Assembly: GCA_902477615.1 (NCBI GenBank)
Contig: CABSHY010000105.1
Span: 1-5,151, forward strand
Source of the DNA: an uncultured Sutterella sp.
Lineage (GTDB): Bacteria; Pseudomonadota; Gammaproteobacteria; Burkholderiales; Burkholderiaceae_F
Direction: 5' to 3'
DNA: 5,151 nucleotides
Part shown: in pieces, positions 1-5,151 of the stretch
Position numbering within the stretch: the first letter of the stretch is position 1
How the letters are laid out: each line of letters begins with the position of its first letter
Program-made: the position numbers and the translations under genes
Notes under the pieces: model-generated
What the model saw: only the letters and a program-made list of their open reading frames with translations
What the model was told of the DNA's origin: nothing
Database searches by the model: none

Positions 1-1595
1 TCTCGTGCAACTCTCATCGGACAGTATTTCGGACCGCACATACTGCAAAAATGCGTCTCATTGGCCCCCTGTCCAGATAAAGTTTGAGCCTTACCCAAAC
101 GAGCTTTTTCAGAATCAAGAGCCAATTGATACTGATCGTTCCAACGAAACTCAAAACGCGCCAAACTCATCAGTACATCACGAATAGGTGCACCAGCAAT
201 GCCTTTAGCAATATCGGCCGCATGAGCAGCGATCTTAAAAGCAACCATGCCTTCACGCACATCATTGGCATCGGGTAATCCCAAATGTTCCTTCGGCGTC
301 ACACAACAGAGCATTGATGTTCCTGCCGCACCAATAACCGTTGCTCCAATGGCTGCCGTGATGTGATCGTAACCTGCACCAATATCACTTACCAAGGGAC
401 CTAACGTGTAAAAAGGCGCTTCTTTGCACCAACTATCTTCGAAGGTTTGATTGACCTGAATTTTCTGATACGGAATATGACCTGGTCCCTCAATCATTAC
501 TTGAACGCCAGCCTCATAGGCACGAGAAGCTAACTCACCTAACGTTTTAAGCTCTGCCATTTGCGCAGCATCATTTCCATCAAATAGACTTCCCGCCCTC
601 AATCCATCGCCCAACGACAATGTAATGTCGTAGCGCAAAGCAATGTCTAGAAGTTCATCAAAATGAGTGTAGAGAAAGTTCTCTTTGCTTTTTTTCATCA
701 TCCAAGACGCTAATAACCCACCACCTCGACTCACGATCCCCGTCAATCGATTTTTTGTTAAAAGAACGTGGTCATGCAAAACGCCGGCGTGAATCGTCAT
801 ATAGTCCACGCCTTCCTTGGCCTGACCTAGCATTGTTTCTCTAAACACATCCCAACTCAGACTCTCAATTTGTCCATTGACCCGCTCAAGTGCTTCATAA
901 ATGGGGACAGTCCCCAAGGGAACGGGGCAAGTGCGCAAAAGTTGCTGACGAATTGCAAGTATGTCTTTACCAATGGAGAGATCCATTACCGTATCGGCAC
1001 CTGCCCAAAGGGCTGTCTTTAGCTTTTCTACTTCAGAAAAAATGTCACTCTTAGCGCTATCTGACGCGCCGATATTAGCGTTAACTTTCGTATGAAAATG
1101 CTTACCAATGATCATGGGTTGAGCTTCTGGGTGACAAAAATTCATCGGAATGACAGCCCGTCCACAGGCAACTTCTTCACGAACAAAGTCTTCTGTCACA
1201 AAAGGTGCGTCCAAGTAGGATTTAAGAAAACGCTCCAACTTTTCATCCCTCAACGCATGCACTTCTTGTGCAAAAACATCTCTCATTCGATTTTCTCGCA
1301 CAGCAACATATGCCATCTCTGGCGTAATGATGCCCGCTCTGGCACTTTGCAATTGGGTTTGACTACCTGGCAGGGGACGATCTCGCTTGACAATGGGTGT
1401 ATTGTCAAAAAAGTGACCCGTGACATCGTTGGTGTAAAACGTGGGATTGGCACGCCTGCCAAAACAGTTGGGCGTTGACTGTTGATCAATTGCTCGAAAA
1501 GGAACCGATTCACCCAATCGTGTCGATTGATAAACACGTCGACCGCAAAGGGATTGTTTTGTCTTAAACGACAAAAGGGACGCTGCTGTATTCAT
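1..1595 (-). CDS. thiC: Phosphomethylpyrimidine synthase ThiC (HMP-P synthase), 3' end cut by window edge
   Basis: ThiC is a cytosolic radical-SAM enzyme with a 4Fe-4S cluster. It rearranges aminoimidazole ribotide into HMP-phosphate, the pyrimidine precursor of thiamine. I translated the minus strand and found 531 uninterrupted codons. Family motifs in order are ARAGIITPEM (about residues 84-94), KVNANIG, GADTVMDLS, GTVPIYEALE, VDYMTIHAGV, GIVSRGG, LSLGDGLR, EGPGH (369-373), APFYTLGPL, TPKEHLGLP (His437), KIAAHAADIAKG, RFEFRW and the cluster motif CSMCGPKYC (Cys517, Cys520, Cys525). His373 and His437 match the two family metal-ligand histidines, with the family's 64-residue spacing. Only the C-terminal tail is missing. 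ITPEM lies about 80 residues earlier than I recall for E. coli ThiC, so the N-terminal domain is short. The ATG at 1595 has GGAG five bases upstream. An in-frame ATG at 1667 would add 24 residues, but its AAGGAG directly abuts it. Seven of about 32 Arg codons are AGA or AGG, against none in the ileS part. Identity is firm; the start is less so. Confidence 0.96.
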   Translation of the reverse strand, partial: MNTAASLLSFKTKQSLCGRRVYQSTRLGESVPFRAIDQQSTPNCFGRRANPTFYTNDVTGHFFDNTPIVKRDRPLPGSQTQLQSARAGIITPEMAYVAVRENRMRDVFAQEVHALRDEKLERFLKSYLDAPFVTEDFVREEVACGRAVIPMNFCHPEAQPMIIGKHFHTKVNANIGASDSAKSDIFSEVEKLKTALWAGADTVMDLSIGKDILAIRQQLLRTCPVPLGTVPIYEALERVNGQIESLSWDVFRETMLGQAKEGVDYMTIHAGVLHDHVLLTKNRLTGIVSRGGGLLASWMMKKSKENFLYTHFDELLDIALRYDITLSLGDGLRAGSLFDGNDAAQMAELKTLGELASRAYEAGVQVMIEGPGHIPYQKIQVNQTFEDSWCKEAPFYTLGPLVSDIGAGYDHITAAIGATVIGAAGTSMLCCVTPKEHLGLPDANDVREGMVAFKIAAHAADIAKGIAGAPIRDVLMSLARFEFRWNDQYQLALDSEKARLGKAQTLSGQGANETHFCSMCGPKYCPMRVAR

Positions 1596-1600
1596 TGTTG

Positions 1601-1604
1601 CTCC
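1601..1604 (-). promoter_or_regulatory. Ribosome binding site of thiC (GGAG)
   Basis: On the minus strand GGAG lies five bases before the ATG at 1595, a normal Shine-Dalgarno distance. It supports this start over the in-frame ATG at 1665-1667, where AAGGAG (1668-1673) touches the start codon with no spacer. An overlapping out-of-frame ATG at 1606 gives only four codons before a stop. Confidence 0.5.
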
Positions 1605-1615
1605 ATCTTTTAGGA

Positions 1616-1645
1616 AAAATACAAGCTGCGCAAAAGAATTGACAA
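1616..1645 (-). promoter_or_regulatory. Weak candidate promoter for thiC
   Basis: On the minus strand, TTGTCA (1645-1640, five of six bases to the -35 consensus) is followed after 18 bases by TATTTT (1621-1616, four of six to the -10 consensus). Transcription would start near 1609, leaving a very short leader of about 14 bases. The -35 element sits inside a 6-bp hairpin sequence, so the match could be coincidental. A promoter further upstream is equally possible, for example around TATACT at 1796-1791. Confidence 0.2.
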
Positions 1646-1665
1646 GACTGTCAAGATAAACAGTC
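1639..1665 (-). promoter_or_regulatory. Two overlapping, mutually exclusive hairpins upstream of thiC
   Basis: Two perfect 6-bp inverted repeats overlap here. On the minus strand, GACTGT (1665-1660) pairs with ACAGTC (1651-1646) across an 8-base loop. TTGACA (1654-1649) pairs with TGTCAA (1644-1639) across a 4-base loop and is followed by the T-rich run TTCTTTT. They share 1646-1654, so only one can form at a time. If the leader is transcribed from further upstream this could act as an attenuator. The stems are short and AT-rich, so a regulatory role is only a suggestion. The palindrome could instead be an operator. Confidence 0.25.
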
Positions 1666-1866
1666 ATCTCCTTGCAAGAGGAAAAGTCATGTTGTCAAAC
1701 GTTTCGCGCCGCAAGTCTTAACTTGATCCGCTCATTAAGAGTATTTCTCAACAAAAACCAAAGTCTTTGTACCTCTAACGTTCGAATCAGAGTATATCGC
1801 TATCAAAGCACTAACAGAAAGCATTTTCTTCTCGTAACAGAATTGCCACAAACTAAGCACAATGAA

Positions 1867-1896
1867 TTGGATTGTAATGTCTTTCTTTGGTAAAAT
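1867..1896 (+). promoter_or_regulatory. Candidate promoter of the ribF-ileS operon
   Basis: TAAAAT (1891-1896) matches the sigma-70 -10 consensus at five of six bases. It is preceded by TGG, giving an extended -10 element. An 18-base spacer separates it from a poor -35, TTGGAT (1867-1872, three of six), a weakness an extended -10 can offset. Transcription would begin near 1903, leaving a leader of about 30 bases before ribF. This is pattern matching only. Confidence 0.4.
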
Positions 1897-1933
1897 TCGC
1901 AGTTTAAAAAATTCATATTGATTGTGATTTGAG

Positions 1934-2935
1934 ATGAAAGTTTTTCGAGGCGTTCCTCATCATTTGAGAAAAGTTGACTGTGCCGTTGCAATCGGCAATT
2001 TTGACGGTGTGCATCGCGGTCACCAAGCCCTTTTGCAAGAAGTGGTGATGGCCGCTAAAGATCGTGCCCTCATGCCCTGTGCAGTCACGTTCGAACCTCA
2101 TCCCAAAGAAGTCTTTCCCCATGGTCATGAAGTTTTGCCGCGTGTGAACAACTTGCGAGACAAAACAATTGACATCCTCAATTGCGGCATTAGCCGAGTC
2201 CACTACCTCAATTTCAATGAACGTTTGGCACACATGACGCCTCGTCAGTTTTGCGAAGAAATTTTGGTTGAGGGTTTGCACGCCCGTTGGGTAACGGTGG
2301 GTGAAGATTTCCATTTTGGCTACAAAGGCCAAGGCACCGTGAAAGACTTAAAAGCGCTCGGCAAAGAATTAGGTTTTGAAGTCTGGGTGACGCCCACGCT
2401 TTTTCACGGTACAGAACGCATTTCAAGTACCCGTTTGCGTCAAGCCCTCGCTCAAGACAATCTTTATGAAATCACACAACTTTTGGGTCACCACTACCAC
2501 ATCACCGGTCGCATCGTTCATGGCCAAGAATTAGGTCGAAAGTTGGGGTTCCCGACGATTAACATGGACTGCATCCCCGTCAATAAATTAGGCGAACCCG
2601 CGATTCACGGTGTGTACGCCGTCTTTGTTCACGGCTTAAGCCCCTTTCCGTTGGGCGGTGTGGCAAGCGTGACGTGTCGACCGACCGTTACCGAAGGCTT
2701 ACCCAAAAAATATTTACTTGAAACCCATATCTTCGACTATCACGAAAGTTGTTATGGGAAGATGGTACGCGTTGAATTTATCGAGAAGTTGAGAAACGAT
2801 CAAAAGTTTGACAACCTCGAGCAACTTAAAGCCGCCATTAATGCCGATGCTCAAAAAGCTCGATCGATCGTTGGCATGGCGCAAGCAGACGTGGAGTTAA
2901 CGGACTATTACGGTCCGAACTTCGGTCTGATTTAA
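1934..2935 (+). CDS. ribF: Bifunctional riboflavin kinase / FAD synthetase RibF
   Basis: RibF phosphorylates riboflavin to FMN and then adenylylates FMN to FAD, both with ATP, in the cytosol. The product is 333 residues, slightly longer than the roughly 310 usual in proteobacteria, with the excess in a C-terminal tail. The N-terminal FAD synthetase (nucleotidyltransferase) domain shows IGNFDGVHRGH (20-30), FEPHP (53-57), VGEDFHFG (122-129) and RISSTRLRQAL (162-172). The C-terminal riboflavin kinase domain shows GRKLGFPTIN (201-210), HGVYAV (225-230), the RPTV loop (249-252) and a LETH segment carrying the expected catalytic Glu. The loop before RPT reads ASVTC, where I would expect a Gly-containing ANIGT-like sequence. 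The start at 1934 gives the family's usual MK-x-x-RG beginning, but no good Shine-Dalgarno precedes it, only a U-rich leader ending in TTTGAG. ileS follows after 51 bases, almost certainly in the same transcript. Identity is secure. Confidence 0.97.
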   Translation: MKVFRGVPHHLRKVDCAVAIGNFDGVHRGHQALLQEVVMAAKDRALMPCAVTFEPHPKEVFPHGHEVLPRVNNLRDKTIDILNCGISRVHYLNFNERLAHMTPRQFCEEILVEGLHARWVTVGEDFHFGYKGQGTVKDLKALGKELGFEVWVTPTLFHGTERISSTRLRQALAQDNLYEITQLLGHHYHITGRIVHGQELGRKLGFPTINMDCIPVNKLGEPAIHGVYAVFVHGLSPFPLGGVASVTCRPTVTEGLPKKYLLETHIFDYHESCYGKMVRVEFIEKLRNDQKFDNLEQLKAAINADAQKARSIVGMAQADVELTDYYGPNFGLI

Positions 2936-2973
2936 CTTTTTGTTTAACTAACCTTGAAGAGTCCGAGGGGACC

Positions 2974-2980
2974 AAGGAGA
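2974..2980 (+). promoter_or_regulatory. Strong ribosome binding site of ileS (AAGGAGA)
   Basis: AAGGAGA is a near-perfect Shine-Dalgarno sequence. It lies six bases before the ATG at 2987 and fixes the ileS start. It sits within the 51-base ribF-ileS gap, which shows no terminator hairpin, consistent with read-through from ribF and independent efficient initiation at ileS. Confidence 0.8.
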
Positions 2981-2986
2981 ACATTC

Positions 2987-5151
2987 ATGGCACAAGCTGA
3001 CCAAGAACAAAAATACCCGCTTAATCTGCCCGATACGGCATTCCCGATGCGTGGCAACTTACCCGCACGTGAACCGGGTTGGATTAAAGAGTGGCAAGAA
3101 AAGGACGTTTACGGCGCCATTCGTAAGGCTCGTAAAGGTCGCAAGCACTTTATTTTGCACGATGGCCCTCCGTATGCCAACGGTGATCTTCACTTAGGTC
3201 ACGGTGTCAATAAGGTTCTCAAAGACATTATTTTGAAGTCTCGTACCTTGATGGGTTACGACGCTCCGTACGTGCCGGGCTGGGACTGCCACGGCATGCC
3301 GATTGAAATTCAAATCGAAAAACTCTACGGTAAGAACCTCCCGATCGTTGAATTGCAAGCCAAGGCTCGTCAATATGCTCACGAACAAGTCGCCAAACAA
3401 AAGGCCGGCTTCCAACGCATGGGCGTTTTGGGTGATTGGGATGATCCGTACTTGACGTTGCGATTCGACACCGAAGCCACTCAAATTCGCGTACTTGCCA
3501 AGTTGATGGAAAAGGGCTATGTCTATCGAGGCTTGAAGCCCGTGAACTGGTGCTTTGACTGCCAATCCGCATTGGCTGAAGCCGAAGTTGAATATAAGGA
3601 CATCAAGGGCCCGATCATTGACGTGGCTTTCCCTTTGTCTTCTGAAGATCAAGAGCGTGTTGAAGGCATCTTTAACCATAAGCTCGATAAACCGTGCTTT
3701 ACGGTTATTTGGACGACGACGCCTTGGACGATTCCGTCTAACCAAGCCCTTAACATGCACCCGGAATTGGATTACGCCTTAATTGATTGCGGCGACCGTT
3801 ACTTGGTGCTCAACGACAAGTTAAGCGAAGACGCTTTAAAGCGCTACGAAATGACGGGCAAGATTGTTGCCACTGCCAAGGGTGAAGCCTTTGAAGGTGT
3901 GCGTTTCATGCATCCGCTCTCCAAAATGGATAAGGGCTATGAGCGCTTTAGCCCCGTGCTTTTAGCCGACTACGTGGACGCCACGGCCGGTACCGGTATC
4001 GTTCACGCCGCTCCCGCTTACGGTGTGGAAGACTTTAACGTCTGCAAGAAATACGGCATGACCAATGATGAGATTTTGAATCCTGTCATGGGCAATGGCG
4101 TCTACGCAGACTGGTTGCCGCTTTTTGCCGGTATGCACATCTGGAAGGCCAACCCCGTTATCACAGATAAGTTGAAAGAATCCGGTAACTTGCTCTTCTT
4201 AGGTAGCCAAGAACACAGCTACATGCACTGCTGGCGCCACAAGACGCCCTTGATCTATCGTGCCACGAGCCAATGGTTCGTTCGTATGGATAAGAGCGTC
4301 GAAGACTCCCGTCCCGCTATCGGTACGGAACAAGAAAAGAGCTTGCGCGAATTGGCCTTAGAAGGCGTTGAAGCGACGAAGTTCTACCCGAGCTGGGGTT
4401 ACAACCGTTTGCACGCTATGATTGCCAACCGCCCCGACTGGTGTATCTCCCGTCAGCGTAACTGGGGTGTTCCGTTGCCCTACTTTACGAATAAGACGAC
4501 GGGTCAATTGCATCCGCGCACGTTAGAAATCATGGAAGAAGTCGCCAAGAAGGTTGAACAAGGCGGCATCGAAACGTGGACCCAAGCCAAGGCTGAAGAC
4601 TTTATGCCGGCTGAAGAGGCCGCACAATACGACAAGACCACGGACATCTTGGACGTGTGGTTTGACTCCGGTTCCACGCACGCTACTGTTGTTCGCGGCT
4701 CTCACAAGGAAAAACTTGACTTCCCGATCGACCTTTACTTGGAAGGCAGTGACCAACACCGCGGTTGGTTCCACTCCTCTTTGTTGATCGGTGCTATGCT
4801 CGATAACCGCGCTCCGTACAAAGCATTGCTTACGCACGGCTTCACGGTTGATGAACACGGTCGCAAGATGAGTAAGAGCTTGGGCAACACCGTCTCCTTA
4901 AATGACGCTACGAAGGCCTATGGTGCAGAAATCTTGCGCTTATGGGTGGCTTCGACGGACTACTCCGGTGAATTGAGTTTTGGTAAGACCATTGTCAAAC
5001 ACGTCACCGACAGCTACCGTCGTATCCGTAATACGTTGCGCTTCTTGTTGGCCAACACGAGCGACTTTGATATCACCAAAGACGCCGTGGCCTTTGAAGA
5101 CATGATTGAGCTTGACCGCTGGGCCATCGCTCGCATGGCTCAAGTCCAAAA
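2987..5151 (+). CDS. ileS: Isoleucyl-tRNA synthetase IleRS, 3' part beyond window
   Basis: IleRS is a class Ia aminoacyl-tRNA synthetase that charges tRNA-Ile and hydrolyses mischarged Val-tRNA-Ile. The frame is open for 721 codons to the window edge, about three quarters of the roughly 940-residue bacterial enzyme. The catalytic domain has PPYANG, the signature HLGH (69-72), PGWDCHGMPIE (W99, D100, H102), NWCFDCQSALAEAE (C189, C192), WCISRQRNWG (from 485), DVWFDSGS (556-563), EGSDQHRGWF (586-595) and KMSKS (627-631). The inserted CP1 editing domain has TTTPWT (243-248), N252 and GTGIVHAAPAYGVEDF (335-350). H340 and D349 align with E. coli editing residues H333 and D342. The anticodon-binding domain has just begun at the edge; the rest of it and the C-terminal zinc motif lie outside. 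No AGA or AGG Arg codon occurs in the 721 codons, as expected for a highly expressed gene. This is the ordinary bacterial type, not the eukaryote-like mupirocin-resistant form. lspA would be expected downstream. Confidence 0.98.
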   Translation, partial: MAQADQEQKYPLNLPDTAFPMRGNLPAREPGWIKEWQEKDVYGAIRKARKGRKHFILHDGPPYANGDLHLGHGVNKVLKDIILKSRTLMGYDAPYVPGWDCHGMPIEIQIEKLYGKNLPIVELQAKARQYAHEQVAKQKAGFQRMGVLGDWDDPYLTLRFDTEATQIRVLAKLMEKGYVYRGLKPVNWCFDCQSALAEAEVEYKDIKGPIIDVAFPLSSEDQERVEGIFNHKLDKPCFTVIWTTTPWTIPSNQALNMHPELDYALIDCGDRYLVLNDKLSEDALKRYEMTGKIVATAKGEAFEGVRFMHPLSKMDKGYERFSPVLLADYVDATAGTGIVHAAPAYGVEDFNVCKKYGMTNDEILNPVMGNGVYADWLPLFAGMHIWKANPVITDKLKESGNLLFLGSQEHSYMHCWRHKTPLIYRATSQWFVRMDKSVEDSRPAIGTEQEKSLRELALEGVEATKFYPSWGYNRLHAMIANRPDWCISRQRNWGVPLPYFTNKTTGQLHPRTLEIMEEVAKKVEQGGIETWTQAKAEDFMPAEEAAQYDKTTDILDVWFDSGSTHATVVRGSHKEKLDFPIDLYLEGSDQHRGWFHSSLLIGAMLDNRAPYKALLTHGFTVDEHGRKMSKSLGNTVSLNDATKAYGAEILRLWVASTDYSGELSFGKTIVKHVTDSYRRIRNTLRFLLANTSDFDITKDAVAFEDMIELDRWAIARMAQVQ

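Larger units (their letters stand above)
1596..1933. other. Divergent thiC/ribF intergenic region, no gene seen
   Basis: This 338-base AT-rich stretch separates the divergent starts of thiC and ribF. It should hold both promoters. I read both strands and found no convincing coding sequence: the short open frames lack ribosome binding sites and recognisable motifs. No tRNA or repeat was seen. The conserved sequence elements of a TPP riboswitch (CUGAGA, and the GAUCUGGAUAAUGCCAGCG-like segment) are not recognisable on the thiC strand. Small dyads include aaacgttt (1697-1704) and TCTTAA/TTAAGA (1716-1721 with 1735-1740), both of uncertain meaning. Confidence 0.7.

Noticed and set aside
1092..1537. 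Frames on both strands within thiC that might suggest a frameshifted or broken thiC
   Set aside because: Direct codon-by-codon translation of the minus strand from 1595 stays open to position 1 with continuous ThiC similarity, so the gene is intact and these are other-frame shadows.
1672..1893. Open frame of 73 codons on the plus strand in the intergenic region
   Set aside because: It begins with a TTG, has no Shine-Dalgarno sequence and no recognisable motif, and lies where the thiC leader or promoter should be. Chance open frame.
1913..2332. 139-codon minus-strand frame opposite ribF
   Set aside because: It overlaps the well-supported ribF frame antisense along its whole useful length and shows no family motif. 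Shadow of ribF.
2936..2986. Possible terminator between ribF and ileS
   Set aside because: A short T-run follows the ribF stop, but no GC-rich stem precedes it, so read-through into ileS is more likely.
3194..3760. 188-codon minus-strand frame opposite ileS
   Set aside because: It lies entirely antisense to conserved IleRS catalytic and editing-domain sequence. Its length comes from the biased codon use of ileS.

Overview
The window looks like bacterial chromosome, most likely from a betaproteobacterium of moderate GC content. Two things point that way. The ribF then ileS order is the usual start of the proteobacterial ribF-ileS-lspA cluster. The IleRS editing motif reads GTGIVHAAPAYGVEDF, a form I associate with Burkholderiales rather than with enterics. 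A Sutterellaceae-like gut bacterium would fit, but that is inference and no database was searched.

Layout. Positions 1-1595 (minus strand) hold thiC, the HMP-phosphate synthase of thiamine biosynthesis. Its reading frame is open across 531 codons and runs off the left edge just after the C-terminal iron-sulphur cysteine motif. Positions 1596-1933 are a divergent intergenic region of 338 bases. It carries a candidate ribF promoter and, close to thiC, two mutually exclusive small hairpins. No TPP riboswitch could be recognised in it. Positions 1934-2935 (plus strand) hold a complete ribF, the bifunctional riboflavin kinase/FAD synthetase. After 51 bases with a strong ribosome binding site comes ileS (isoleucyl-tRNA synthetase) from 2987, which is cut by the right edge after 721 codons.

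How the genes relate. ribF and ileS are probably one transcript: same strand, a short gap and no terminator between them. RibF makes FMN and FAD, and IleRS charges tRNA-Ile. thiC is divergent and functionally separate, making the pyrimidine half of thiamine. All three are core metabolism or translation genes.

I found no mobile element, CRISPR array, RNA gene or undescribed system. The least ordinary item is thiC. It has a shortened N-terminal domain, several substitutions in otherwise strongly conserved motifs, a codon usage unlike ileS, and no visible TPP riboswitch upstream.
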